Positions 1-11,725 of a DNA stretch of 64,000 nucleotides are shown here, one piece after another. This stretch comes from Antitrichia curtipendula. Lineage: Eukaryota; Streptophyta; Bryopsida; Hypnales; Leucodontaceae. Made by a program: the position numbers and the translations under genes. The stretch spans positions 23,312,001 through 23,376,000 of the forward strand of contig OX579637.1 of the NCBI GenBank assembly GCA_951230915.1, written 5' to 3'. The first letter of the stretch is position 1; every line of letters starts with the position of its first letter. The notes under the pieces are model-generated. The model ran no database searches. It was not told the origin of the DNA and was given only the letters and a program-made list of their open reading frames with translations.

Positions 1-2038
1 TGGTGGATATCAATGATATTGTTCATACCATAGAGCGATGGAAAGTCCTTCAAGATAATATCAAATTGATTATTGTGGATGATGAGGTAGCTTTGGCTCC
101 TACAAAACAAGATTCACATGGGAGGCAAATTCGACCCATTGAACTTTGGTCTTCTATAGTTTAAAATGCTCATGTGGATGTTATTGGCAAACACTTGCCG
201 AAAACTCCTACATTGATGCAATCCGTGGAAAATGGAGCACGGATATTAGAGTAGGAGGAATTCATTCCTCCTATGTGGAAAATTGTCTTCATTTACGTTC
301 TATTTGTGAAGATTTGCCGTTTTGGAATGATAGTCTTCTTGTTTCTTTTGAAGCCTTGGATGTTAGTCTTGATGAGATGTGCACAAAGCATAAAGTATTG
401 TGGAAATTGCATAATACTAAACAAACAAAAAGTCAAATTCTAAAATATTATTATTGTCATAGGGGTGGAAACAAGAGTCGTCCTTATAGAAAGAGTTCTT
501 CTACAAGAGTTGTAGAAGATAAGAATAGTCAACTGGATAGGAAATCTAGGTTGTGCAGCTATTCCTTTCAATTGAAGACGGTGGAATCTATTTTTGGTGA
601 AAATGATGGCGGGTCATCCACCGGAAAGAAATGCAATATTTTTATCTACGGAGGGCACACATGACATGCATTGGGTTCAAACGATGATCTTTTATTTTAA
701 CGGTGCATCCACTTGTTATTGACATGGCCAAAGAGAATTTGAGAAGAGTCATTTCTACATCTATCGTCGCTCTTGCTTCCAAGTGAGAAGAACACAAGAT
801 TAGAGCTGTGGTGATAAACCTCAAGCGCGTTACCTATTGATTTTTTATTATTACAAAGGAGGTTGGCCAATTGAGACAATATATGCAATTAAGTGGTAAG
901 TGTATGTCATACTCATAGTCATGTCTTGTACTTTATTTGTTTTGCATATTTTTTTATGATGTCTTATATGTATGAGGATATTTAAATTGATTATCTTATA
1001 TGTTGTACAGATGCTCTATAAAAGGATGATTGGGATGCGGCACAAGTTGAGTATATGAGCTTGCAAGAGCAAGGAAAATTTATCTTCTATGAACCTTATT
1101 CACCAAAACACAAAGATCCCAAGAAGCCGCCTTTTGTTGTGGTGATCCAAACTAATTGGATGCGTACGCAGGCAAGGCAATTTTCAGCAAGTAATTCTTG
1201 GGCTTTGGATTCCACTTTCAAGACTAATCAATACAACCTCCAACTTTATGTAGCAATTGTGCTGAATCAGGATGGGAAAGGTGTACCAATTTTCTACATG
1301 TTATGCACAAAGGACCATAAGTAAGATTCGGGAAAGGGCACAGGGTATTGCTTTAGAGTTGGCCCTCATTGTTGTGTTTGCCAAAATTGGAAAGGTTAGA
1401 CCTTCTGCAATTGTAATTGACCAACATAAGACTTCATTAAATTCTATTGGCATTGTCGTGAATATGGATGAGCATTGTTGGAATATAAAAAATGGAGAGA
1501 GGGTGCAAATGGCTGAGAAGGTATTATTATATCATTTTCATGTGATGAAAGCTTGAAGTGAAAGTTTGCTCACTTGTATTTCTATCATCGACAAAGACAA
1601 ACTATAGAGAGCCCTACATGTACTGATGCATTGTCCTGAAGAACAACATTTCAACCTAAATCTTCAGAAGTTCTTTCAAGACTTTAGACACATACCAGGT
1701 GTTTAAAACTATATACACAATCGTTGGGCTGGACAAAGTGTGCCATGGAAGATGTTATGGCCTCGATTTGGCCGCCTCTTCACTTATGGAGGTATGGATA
1801 CCACAAATCATGTGGAAAGACATTGGGAATGGATCAAATACACTTTGCTCCAAGGTAAAATAAATCATACTCTTTGAGACCTAATTGTTGCAATTGTCAG
1901 TAACGCGGCTGATGGAAGCCGAATTGGAAGGCCTACCCTTATGGATCATTTTGAGACAATTCAACTTGTAAGTAAGTATATGTAATTGTCTATTTTAATG
2001 TTTATGTTATATTGATGATTTTAATTTTTAAATATTAA

Positions 2039-2524
2039 TTGATGTCAAAATCATTAATGTTGTGGTTCTTAATATATATAATTTTATATGCAGGTGATTC
2101 GAGAAGGTTTTCAACAAGAGGCAATGACAAAGAACACCGACGTCAATTGAAAGGAGGAGAATGGATATTAAAAGCTTACAAAGACAATCCTGATGCTGTT
2201 TTGGAAGTTGTGAATGTAGAGCTCATGCTATTCTATATGACAAGTGAGTCTTTTCCTATTGTTAAGTATAATGTTTCTTTAAACACTTATTATTGTGATT
2301 GCCCCGCTCGACAATCAACTTGCAAGCATATTATAGGGCTTCAATTCATTGTGAAGAAGTTTTTCTCTCCTTTACAATCTTCAGAAGTAGAGCCCATGGA
2401 TGACATACATTACTTTAACAATGAGGCATTATCTCCACTACGAGAAGAAGCTTCAAATGTAGGAGATTCTATTGAGAACAAGAGAAGAAGTGAATGCAAG
2501 AGAGAGGCACATGATCTTTGTTAG
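2039..2524 (+). pseudogene. SWIM zinc-finger exon of the MULE transposase
   Basis: C-terminal part of the MULE pseudogene. A probable acceptor (TATATGCAG) near 2093 opens the exon, so the first ~18 residues of the open frame are likely intronic. The segment reads YYCDCPARQSTCKHIIGL around 2290-2345, which matches the SWIM pattern CxC...CxH used for DNA or protein binding in plant MULE and FAR1-type proteins. The frame closes with TAG at 2522-2524 and coding-like sequence resumes about 90 bp later, so the stop may be a disabling mutation. Confidence 0.75.
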
Positions 2525-2617
2525 CAAGTGGAGGAGTTAATGTTACATTTGATCTCATCTATGGATGATGGTATCATAGAAGAAGTGAAGTAGAAGAAAG
2601 ATTTATTGTAGAGGATT

Positions 2618-2956
2618 GTGGCATCTTTGACAACACCAGTTATATTTCAAAGCCCCCCTATCATTGACCTTCCTCGGCGTGGGGCTTCTATAACTTCCTT
2701 ACAAACAAATGTGCAACCTACCAGAATGGGATATAGGCAAAGAGGAAAGATGTCAGACGGTGGAGAAGGTTCTTTTTCACAACCACCTTCTAAACGTCCA
2801 ACTCATGTACTTGTTGCACATTCCAAACGAAAAAGAACCGTATTCCCTGGAGTTCCTAAAGCTCATTGTCACATTTGTATGGTGAATACTAGGGTTGAAG
2901 AGGGAGATGAATATGTGGTTTGCAAAAATTGTGAAACTCCCTTGACTTTGGAATAA
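2618..2956 (+). pseudogene. C-terminal zinc-ribbon segment of the MULE transposase
   Basis: This 112-residue open frame follows the SWIM exon on the same strand. It is basic, with KRPTHVLVAHSKRKRT in the middle, and ends with a four-cysteine ribbon: CHIC then 21 residues and CKNC. A metal-binding tail after the SWIM finger is plausible for a transposase, and the short gap from the SWIM exon suggests one gene. The link between the two segments is an inference. Confidence 0.5.
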
Positions 2957-4329
2957 ATTTTTTATGTTTTTTTATGTTGTACTACAATTAAAACGTTGTA
3001 TTTTTTTCCTTCTTTGTGTTGTTTTTGTGTTATTTGCAAGGCTAGCTCTCAGTTCCGTAGAGATTTGTTCTTTTGGCCTTTCATAGAGGGTATCAATGAC
3101 AACTGCATCTTTGTTTTGAATATTGTCATGCATTGTTGATCTTAGTTTTGAGATTCATGCTTCTGGCCTTTTTAATGAGTGTTGGGTAAGAGCTACATCC
3201 CTGCTTATGAAATTGCCCTCCATTCTTGAATCAAAATTATTTTTGGAAATTACCCAGGGTACAGATTCTTTCAATGTTGGCAATGTTCATTTTTGAATGC
3301 CCAAGCAATTATTTATGTCTTGTGTATACATTCCTGTAAAAAAGTAAAAGCATGTTCAGATGTGCTTGAGGTCAACTTGAAACACACTTCAACACACTTT
3401 TATTTTTTTCTTCTAATTGGAAGTCAGTGAAAAAAATAAATATCTTTTGCTTTAGTTTTTTATCTTTTATTTTACCTCAATCCTATCCCAACATAGTCTT
3501 TTAGTTTTTGTATTGATCTAAAGTGTATATAAAGATGAAAATATAATAGTATTGTTATTATTGTTAGTTTATGCACACTTTAAATATATATAGAAATATT
3601 ACATGGACTATAAGTGTGGTTTAATAGATGAAAGAAAGAACACTATATAATTAAAATTATTTCACCTTAGTGTATAGTTGGTTGCCAAGAACAAAGTCTT
3701 ATTAATTTAATTATTTTATAAGCAGGACTTTTTTGGGGGCTTTTTGGTGCTAGATTGCACTAGAAAAAACAATCTGGCTAAAAAATGGCAAAATTTTTGC
3801 CAAAGGAATTCGATGAAATCAACAAAAAAACTTCAAATTAAAAAAAATCTTAGATGAAATCGACAAATTGTAGATGAAAACCAAATTATAGACATATAAT
3901 ATGTGCTAATGTAATATTTTCTATCCAATACGTGGATGAATGTTGAAATTTGAAGCACCACTATAATATTTTATATCGTTACATTGGCACTTCTTAAAAA
4001 ATGAAAAAAAAGTCTTACTTATAAGTGTTTTTCATAATGGAGTTTCAAATTGCAAAAAATTCAGATGTTGATATAAAAAGTGTGGGAATACTGAAATTCC
4101 AAACATATAAAAATAGATTAGAATAGGATTAGGATAGAGTCAAAAAAATTTGATTTTTTTAAAAAGCATAGAGAATTTGATTCAATTATGAATAGCTTTA
4201 AAATAGTTAGTTTTTAGATTGCTAGAGCTGCTACGGATGTTACATCACCATGAAAATGATGGATCTGGAATTTGGAAATGTCCTGAGCAGATGGAACCTA
4301 CAACCTAAAAATCCGGTCTAAGGACCTAC
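2957..4329. other. AT-rich spacer without a recognised gene
   Basis: AT-rich sequence after the MULE pseudogene. I see no coding frame, RNA gene or clear repeat boundary. The MULE's own right terminus should lie somewhere here if the element is complete, but I could not find it because the matching left terminus is outside the window. Confidence 0.5.
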
Positions 4330-6479
4330 AATACCGTTTCAGAACGGTCTCCTACCCAGGGTTGACGAACTGTAACGTCCGGGGGCAAATCACGTCCAAA
4401 ACCCGGACATCCAGACATACGGACGCAGCGTCCGCAAACGCAGCGGACGTAGTGGTCACCGTCCGACGAACGACGACCACTAAACGGGCGGACAGTTCTG
4501 TCGGGCGGGTTTTCGAACGGACAGTGCGGACGGGCAAATGGTTCAGTCGGGCAATTTTTCGGACAGGCGGACGGTGCGGACAGTTCGGTCAGGCGGTTTT
4601 TCGGACGGGCAGATGGTGCGGACGAGCGGTCCGCCATCCGACCGTCCGCCGACTAAAATATGGCTCATAATATACCATTGGAAAGGTAGTGTTGAAAGCT
4701 TTCCAATGGTATATTATTCGTCCAATTTGGACAAAAACTCCGATGGTGAGATCCTTCTAAAAATTGGGGTCGGGCGATGGTCGGACGCAAGGTCGGGCGG
4801 GCCATCACTCGTCCCACCGTCTTACTGTCCGACGACTAAAATATAGCTCATAATATACCATTGGAAAGCTCTTATTGAGAGCTTTTCAAAGGTATATTAT
4901 GTGTCCAATTTGAGGTCGGACGGGAGATCGGACGGCCCATCCGCGCGGATAGGTTGTCGGACTTCGAACTGTCGAGCGGACAACGCGTCCGTGCGGACGG
5001 GCCGTCGGACTTTAAATTGTCGAGCGGACAGGCCGTCCAACCGTCTGAACGTCCGACGACTAAAACATGGCTCATAATATACAATTTGAAAGTTACTCTC
5101 GAGAGCTTTCCAATGGTATATTATGTGTCCAATTTGGACAAAAACTCCGACGGTGAGATCCTTTTAAAGATTGGGGTCGGGAGAATGGTGGACGCGAGGT
5201 CGAACGGGCCATCAGTTGTTCGACCGTCCAACGACTAAAATATGACTCATAATATACCATTGGAAAGCTCTTATTGAGAGCTTTTCAAAGATATATTATG
5301 TGTCCAATTTGAGGTCGGACGAGAGATCGGATGGCTCGTCCACGCGGACAGGCCATCGGACTCGAAATTGTCGAGCGGACAAGCCGTCTGCGCGGATGGG
5401 CCGTTGGACTCCGGACTCTCAAGCGGATAGGCCGTCCGACCGTCTGAACGTTCGACAACTAAAATATGGCTCATAATATACCATTGAAAAGGTATTGTGG
5501 AGAGCTTTTCAATAATATTCTTGCGTTCAATTTGGACAGAAACTCCGATGGTGAGATCCTTTCAAAGATTGAGGTCAACCTAGCTGTCCATCCATCTGAC
5601 CAACCGTCCAACTGACCGTCCGATCATCTGACCGTCCGACAACTTAAATATGCCTTATAATATACCATTGGAAAGGTATTGTCGAGAGCTTTTCAATTGT
5701 ATATCATGCGTCCAATTTGAAGAAAAAAAATCCAATGGTGGGATCCCTACAAGGATTAGGTGCTAATTAGTAGTGTAATTCTTGTAATCTTATAATCTTT
5801 TTTTGTACTTAAAAAGGTCAAGTTCGTCAAGATTTAGTTAGATGGATGGCTTGCTTGCAATTGGATTATCAGAACCTTTGTATGCTTGATTTAAATTATA
5901 TATTACCAAGACTCTAACCATATTTTTTCCCACCTCTCAATTAAATCAATATTAAAATTGATAATATAATTAACATTGTAATCTCCAAGATTAGAAAAGT
6001 ATTTTAACTTTCTAATTATAAAATCATTTGTACATGCATTATTTCTTATTATTACTACATTTCTTTGGCTCTAAGATTATGGCATATATTGATAATTTTA
6101 TTTATGTTAAGATTTTTGGTCTTATTAGTTGATGTTGACAATAGTATTTAAATTTTTTTTGAAGTTAAGAAAAACTATTTCTTAAGATGAAACCTACTTG
6201 TAATCATTAAAGTATGATACATTTACTCCAATCATTAATTTCAAGATATCCATTCTACAAAATAACATTGTTTAAGATTTTAGAATATAACATCGCCTTA
6301 AATGTCAAATTTAGGTGTGACGACATTAATATATGTTAAAACGTGTGTCGTAAAATTTTGAAAAAATCCACAATGTATGTAAAATGAGTTGCAATGAGTT
6401 ACAATACATTGCCCAAGGTAGAATAAGTCACTTATTATGGTAGGCAGTATATGACCAGGATACCCACCCTTGATTTTCA
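4330..6479 (+). repeat. Left arm of the foldback element
   Basis: The arm has two parts. The outer part (4330-5720) alternates GGACGG-rich blocks, containing palindromes such as CCGTCCGCGCGGACGG, with AT-rich hairpins. The inner part (5720-6479) is unique AT-rich sequence ending at GGGTGGGTATCC-type sequence, which marks the edge of the loop. Open frames in the GC-rich part, on both strands, are by-products of the tandem repeat and not genes. Confidence 0.75.
4668..5704 (+). repeat. Tandem hairpin modules in the left arm
   Basis: Six copies of a ~46-bp imperfect hairpin lie near 4668, 4853, 5080, 5248, 5474 and 5658. The stem is ATATACCATTGGAAAG paired with CTTTCCAATGGTATAT around a loop of about 13 bases such as GTATTGTCGAGAG. 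Each is followed by a conserved AATTTGGACAAAAACTCCGA block or a GTCGGACGG block. Spacing is about 170-230 bp. The stems are small palindromes nested in the larger one. Confidence 0.75.
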
Positions 6480-6983
6480 ACATGATCTACAATAAAAAAA
6501 ATCATAAATTAATTTTGGACCAAGAATCCCTCTGTCTTTACAAAAATCCACATTATAAATCCAATGTTTTATCTAGACCTTTGAATAGACTCATAAAATT
6601 CTCTTTGACAACATATTTCAAAATACAAATATTAATTATTTATGTGAACGATATTCAATGCCATCATTACTTAGATTACAAGCATTCAAGCATTTTTCTT
6701 TGTTCAATTATAATCTACTAATTTACTCCAATGAAATCTATATTCTCCTTTGAAGCACAAGAATGCAATTGTTTTGAAAAATCAATCAATATTACATAAT
6801 GTATATGTTTGGTCTTGAAAAAATTCACGAGATCATGTGGAGATGGGTGATTCTCTATTTTTCTAATATAGCACCCTTTAATAAAAGTATAAAATTGATT
6901 GTACAATTGCATGTTTCACATTTGCATATTAGAATAAGATGAATTGATGATATTATTTTTGATGTAGAAGTACATAACAAATA

Positions 6984-7551
6984 CTCCCTCCGTCCCAAAA
7001 TGTTCTTCCTGATGGCCTACATTTTTTGTCCCAAAATGATCTTCCTGTTGTACTTTGTGAGCTAGAAATTGGTCAAATTTAACTTTCGATTGTTCTCTAG
7101 GACTAACAAAACAATTCCAAGCAATAGTTCCCCCTCCATCTATGCAATCACTAATCAAAAGACAAATAAAATGATTGAAGGGGTCAATCAACACTTTTTG
7201 TTTTTATTTTTTGCATCTCTTTGAATATTATCTAATTGAAGGAGATGAAGGTTTTGAGAGGTAAAATATAGGTCCACATCTGGTCTTTGACTTATACTAA
7301 CTACCCACAAAATGACGACCTCACACTCAATAGTTAACTAACCACTGGTGCTCCTTGAAAATACCCAAAAAATTTCACTTTTCAATAATCCAAAACTACA
7401 CTTTAAAAAGGGCTTCAAAACTCAAAATTTCAAGGGCAATAGGAGTGCACCAAACTCCATATGTAGTGCAAAACAGGCTTTTAAAATGCTATTTTTAGTC
7501 TTAATCCAAAACATTTTGTCTAACAAGAAGATCATTTTGGGACGGAGGGAG
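6984..7551. mobile_element. Stowaway-like MITE (Tc1/mariner type)
   Basis: The left end reads CTCCCTCCGTCCCAAAATG and the right end is its inverted match, CATTTTGGGACGGAGGGAG. Both are flanked by TA (6982-6983 and 7552-7553), the target duplication expected for Tc1/mariner elements. This terminus is the well-known plant Stowaway sequence. Near 7028 a second GTCCCAAAATGATCTTCC copy repeats part of the left end. At 568 bp with no transposase frame it is non-autonomous. Confidence 0.85.
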
Positions 7552-8279
7552 TATGTACATAAATGAGGTTCATAATTGTCATACATGAGGGGTTATCATA
7601 TTTAAAGGTCAATCACCTTCTTTACTACCAAAAATATCAATATTTCAGGTATGAGATATATTGTTGAAGGTTTACAATTTAGGATGTAGGAAAATAACTT
7701 CAATTATATTTTGGTTGTATGAATGCAATATTTTATTTTGAGCTACATTAAACTACATTAAATTACATTGAAGTGCTTAAAGCATTTTTAATAGCATCTC
7801 CTAATACAATAAAAAAATAATATAATTATTGTACTATATTTAGATTGTTTATTTTGGTGTTTCAAACTATCAATGCATTTTACAACAAAACTTAAAGAAA
7901 TATTTTAGGTTATAATTACATGTTCTACTTTATACATTGGTACATAATAATTGATGAAGAAAACAGAGAACACATTGGAAACATAAATGCGTAAATCTTT
8001 CAGGTTCATATGTGCTATATTTTGATAATGATATTTAAAGGGAATTGAAGGCCAAATATATTTCGCTCATTGCACCAATGTTTTTGGTAAATAATGTAAG
8101 GTTCAAAGTTTAGGGTTTAGGGAATAGGATTTAGGATATAAGATTTAAGGTATAGCATTTAGATTATAGGCTTAAATTCGTAGAAGAATAACTTCAATTC
8201 TTCTTCTTTGCATACATTAATGTACAGTAGATGCTTATAGCATTGAATAGTAGTCTTTGAAAGCAAATTTGTGCTTTTG

Positions 8280-8690
8280 GGAATCCAGTGTTTTCAGTAG
8301 AGAAGGACAGTTGGGCGGACAGCAAAATAGTTGTTATGCAGAAGGTTGGGCAAATGGGCAAGCCAAGAAGTTGGACGCAAAGCTAGGTGGGTGGACACGA
8401 GGTTAGACGGGCATTCAGCCATCCGACCATCTGACTGTCTTATGACTAAAATATGGTTCATAATATACCATTGGAAAGGTATTGTCGAGAGCTTTCCAAT
8501 CGTATATTATGCGTCTAATTTGGACAAAATCTTCGACGGTGATTTCAACGGTGGGATCCCTCCAAGGATTAATTGCTGATCATTAGTGTAATTCCTCTAA
8601 TCTTCAGCATTCTTGGAGTTATTATCTTTACCTAAGAAGATTGAGTTCATCATTTTTCAATTAGGTAGTTGAATTTTATTAGTCTATTCA
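8280..8690 (+). repeat. Diverged third copy of a foldback arm fragment
   Basis: Inside the loop and next to the right arm, this stretch repeats in + orientation the junction seen at about 5590-5850 of the left arm: GGACGG-like DNA, the ATACCATTGGAAAGG hairpin near 8461-8506, then GGGATCCCTCCAAGGATTA and the AT-rich continuation. It is clearly more diverged than the arms are from one another, so it is an older copy or a relic of an earlier arrangement. Confidence 0.65.
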
Positions 8691-8771
8691 AATTTTTAGA
8701 TAGAATATTTAATTTATATTGCTAGTTTTCTAAAGGTATGAAAAACTAAATTATGACTTTCTTAGTTATGG

Positions 8772-10668
8772 AACATCAAGGGTGGGTATCCTGGCCATAT
8801 ACTGCCTACCATAATAAGTAACTTATTCTACCTTGGGCAATGTATTGTAACTCATTGCAACTCATTTTACATACATTGTGGATTTTTTCAAAATTTTACG
8901 ACACACGTTTTAACATATATTAATGTCGTCACACCTAAATTTGACATTTAAGGCGATGTTATATTCTAAAATCTTAAACAATGTTATTTTGTAGAATGGA
9001 TATCTTGAAATTAATGATTGGAGTAAATGTATCATACTTTAATGATTACAAGTAGGTTTCATCTTAAGAAATAGTTTTTCTTAACTTCAAAAAAAATTTA
9101 AATACTATTGTCAACATCAACTAATAAGACCAAAAATCTTAACATAAATAAAATTATCAATATATGCCATAATCTTAGAGCCAAAGAAATGTAGTAATAA
9201 TAAGAAATAATGCATGTACAAATGATTTTATAATTAGAAAGTTAAAATACTTTTCTAATCTTGGAGATTACAATGTTAATTATATTATCAATTTTAATAT
9301 TGATTTAATTGAGAGGTGGGAAAAAATATGGTTAGAGTCTTGGTAATATATAATTTAAATCAAGCATACAAAGGTTCTGATAATCCAATTGCAAGCAAGC
9401 CATCCATCTAACTAAATCTTGACGAACTTGACCTTTTTAAGTACAAAAAAAGATTATAAGATTACAAGAATTACACTACTAATTAGCACCTAATCCTTGT
9501 AGGGATCCCACCATTGGATTTTTTTTCTTCAAATTGGACGCATGATATACAATTGAAAAGCTCTCGACAATACCTTTCCAATGGTATATTATAAGGCATA
9601 TTTAAGTTGTCGGACGGTCAGATGATCGGACGGTCAGTTGGACGGTTGGTCAGATGGATGGACAGCTAGGTTGACCTCAATCTTTGAAAGGATCTCACCA
9701 TCGGAGTTTCTGTCCAAATTGAACGCAAGAATATTATTGAAAAGCTCTCCACAATACCTTTCCAATGGTATATTATGAGCCATATTTTAGTTGTCGAACG
9801 TTCAGACGGTCGGACGGCCTATCCGCTTGAGAGTCCGGAGTCCGACGGCCCGTCCGCGCGGACATGTTGTGCGCTCGAGAGTTTGGAGTCCGACGACCCA
9901 TCCGCGCGGACGCGCTGTCCGCTCGACAATCCGGAGTCCGACGACCTATCCGCGCGGACGGGCCGTCAGATCTCCCGTCCGACCTCAAATTGGACACATA
10001 ATATACTTTTGAAGAACTCTCAATAAGAGCTATCCAATGATATATTATGAGCTAAATTTTAATCGTCGGACGGGAAGACGGTAAGACGAGTGATGGCCCG
10101 TCCGACCTTGCGTCCAACCATCTTCCCGACCCCAATCTTTAGAAGGATCTCACCATCAGAGTTTTTGTCCAAATTGGACACATACTATACCATTAGAAAG
10201 CTCTCAACACTACCTTTCCAATGGTATATTATGAGCCATATTTTAGTCGTCGGACGGTCAGACGGTCGGACGGCCTGTCCGCTTGATAGTCCGAAGTCCG
10301 ACGGCCCGTCCGCGCGACCGCTTGTACGCTCAACAGTCCGAAGTCCGACGGCCCGTCGGCGCGACCGCTTGTACGCTCAACAGTCCGGAGTCCGATGGCC
10401 CATCTGACCTCGCGTCCGACCAACCTTCCGACCCCAATCTTTGAAAGGATCTCACCATCGGAGTTTTTGTCCAAGTTGGACACATAATATACCATTGGAA
10501 AGCTCTCAACAATACCTTTTCAATGGTATATTATGAGCCATATTTTAGTCGTTGTACGTTCAGACGGTTGGACGGCCTGTCCGCTTGACAATCTAGAGTC
10601 CGACGGTTCGTCCGCGCGACCGCTTGTCCGCTCAATAGTCTGGAGTCTGACGGCCCATCCGACCTCAC
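8772..10668 (-). repeat. Right arm of the foldback element
   Basis: Reverse complement of the left arm. Positions 8772-9857 match almost base for base. From about 9860 outward the GGACGG blocks and hairpins (near 9545, 9728, 10005, 10185 and 10485) match only module by module. The arm stops at GACCTCACA just before 10669, where the terminal repeat of the 17-kb element begins, so its true outer end may have been removed. Confidence 0.75.
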
Positions 10669-11130
10669 AAGGCCTTATTCATTAAAATGAGACTATTTGG
10701 CACTTTTGAGACTTTGGAAATCGGGGCGTGAAGGTGCATTGTGGTAACATTTGTAGAACACAAAGGTAAATTACTCTGAGCATACAAAAAACAGAAAATA
10801 ACACAAACCATGATCATCCAAATGCCTTCAAGCAATTCAAGAGGGAAATACATCAATTGATGAAATGATGGGAAACTAATATCATCATTCTATACCAAAG
10901 GCAATTAAGCAGTCAACACAAAGCACCCAAACACATACTCAATAAGTTTAATGTTTTCAAAATTTTCAATACACAAAAAAGATGCAACTTTCACTGACGG
11001 TGTCAGCAGAATAGAATCAATGGTGTAAATGAGTAAAACCATGTGGGCACCGGGGAGGCTTATTGTACATGAAGCTCCCTAATTTTTGTAATTAATGTTT
11101 ATCTGTACTTATTATTTATCAGGCTTTTAA
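10669..11130 (+). repeat. Left terminal inverted repeat of the 17-kb element
   Basis: Starts at AAGGCCTTATTC and ends near TTTATCAGGCTTTTAATA. It pairs with the reverse complement of 27206-27664 with scattered substitutions and small indels. Landmarks present in both include CAGAGTAATTTACCTTTGTG, GATGATCATGG-type sequence, CTGACGGTGTCAGC and TACATGAAGCTCCCTAATTT (read on the appropriate strand). An internal near-palindrome CTGACGGTGTCAG lies near 10995. Confidence 0.85.
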
Positions 11131-11725
11131 TAGAGTCCATTAAATTGAGACAATTCAATAAACTGAGACATAAATAAGCCAAAAGACTTATTAATTTAAG
11201 CATGTACATGAAATTGCTTACTAATTTTGGAATAAAGACAATCGGAAGATGATTTTAAAATTTGAAGTCTAACCACTTCAGAATAAATATTGAACTTAAA
11301 GATCAAAGCAAACGTTTGTGGCATATGCTTAGGGTTTTAGGTTTATAGAAGAATTCATCATACAATGTGGTAATGCATCTACTCTTACAAATCCATGGTG
11401 ATGGACAAAAAAAATACAATTTACAAACTGAAAAATACACAATGCAACACATAAAACAAATTAAATATATATTGTATTGCACACCGATTACAATATTAAA
11501 TTCTAAAATATCAAGAAAAACAAATGAACATAATGGACTAAAATAATTTGCGGACTAAATCTATTTCTTCTTTCCAACCCCTTTCTTTATCTTTTTTTTT
11601 GTAAACATATTTATGAAAAACACCTCCTCTACTACAAGTACTTCAGTTACATTGTTTCTCTTAAAATATAAGAAAATGCACTACAAACTACTAATCACTT
11701 CTCTAAACCTACAATCTACCCGCCT
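11131..11725. other. 3' flank of the DUF7869-like gene
   Basis: AT-rich sequence between the left terminal repeat and the stop codon of the minus-strand gene. It probably contains the gene's 3' untranslated region. I see no coding frame. Confidence 0.4.

Larger units (their letters stand above)
1..2956 (+). pseudogene. MULE-type transposase pseudogene, 5' truncated by the window edge
   Basis: Remains of a Mutator-like (MULE) DNA transposase, which would cut and paste its own element in the nucleus. Reading across frames, positions 1-890 hold an N-terminal region, with GTHDMHWVQ near 655-685. A probable intron lies at about 900-1010. The DDE core follows: WALDSTFKTN near 1200-1230 supplies the first Asp, a frameshift occurs near 1320, then IVIDQHKT near 1415-1440 has the second Asp, HFHVMKA lies near 1535-1555 and NHVERHWEWIK near 1805-1840 holds the likely catalytic Glu. 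A second intron precedes the SWIM finger. Stops and at least one frameshift interrupt it, so no active product is expected. The MULE family assignment rests on the DDE spacing plus the SWIM finger; a domesticated FAR1-like relative is possible but less likely given the decay. No terminal inverted repeat was found. Confidence 0.75.
6480..8771. other. Loop of the foldback element
   Basis: About 2.3 kb of single-copy AT-rich sequence between the inverted arms. It holds a Stowaway-like MITE at 6984-7551 and a diverged arm fragment at 8280-8690. A TTTAGGGTTTAGGG stretch near 8110 is degenerate and too short to mean a telomere. No protein gene was recognised. Confidence 0.6.
4330..10668. mobile_element. 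Large foldback element with kilobase inverted arms
   Basis: Sequence 4330-6479 reappears reverse-complemented at 8772-10668, around a loop of about 2.3 kb. The inner parts (about 5395-6479 against 8772-9857) are almost identical; the few differences I noticed are single bases, for example near 6427 and 6451. The outer parts are tandem arrays of a GC-rich GTCGGACGG module joined to a ~46-bp hairpin, and unit number differs between arms. Long inverted arms with internal tandem repeats and no transposase are typical of foldback elements. No ORF inside looks like a protein gene. The right end is abutted directly by the left terminal repeat of the 17-kb element. Target-site duplications were not found. 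Confidence 0.75.

Noticed and set aside
4326..5474. Several overlapping Arg/Ser/Pro-rich ORFs on both strands
   Set aside because: They are read-through of the GGACGG tandem repeat; equivalent frames occur in the inverted arm (9773-10495), with no conserved protein features.
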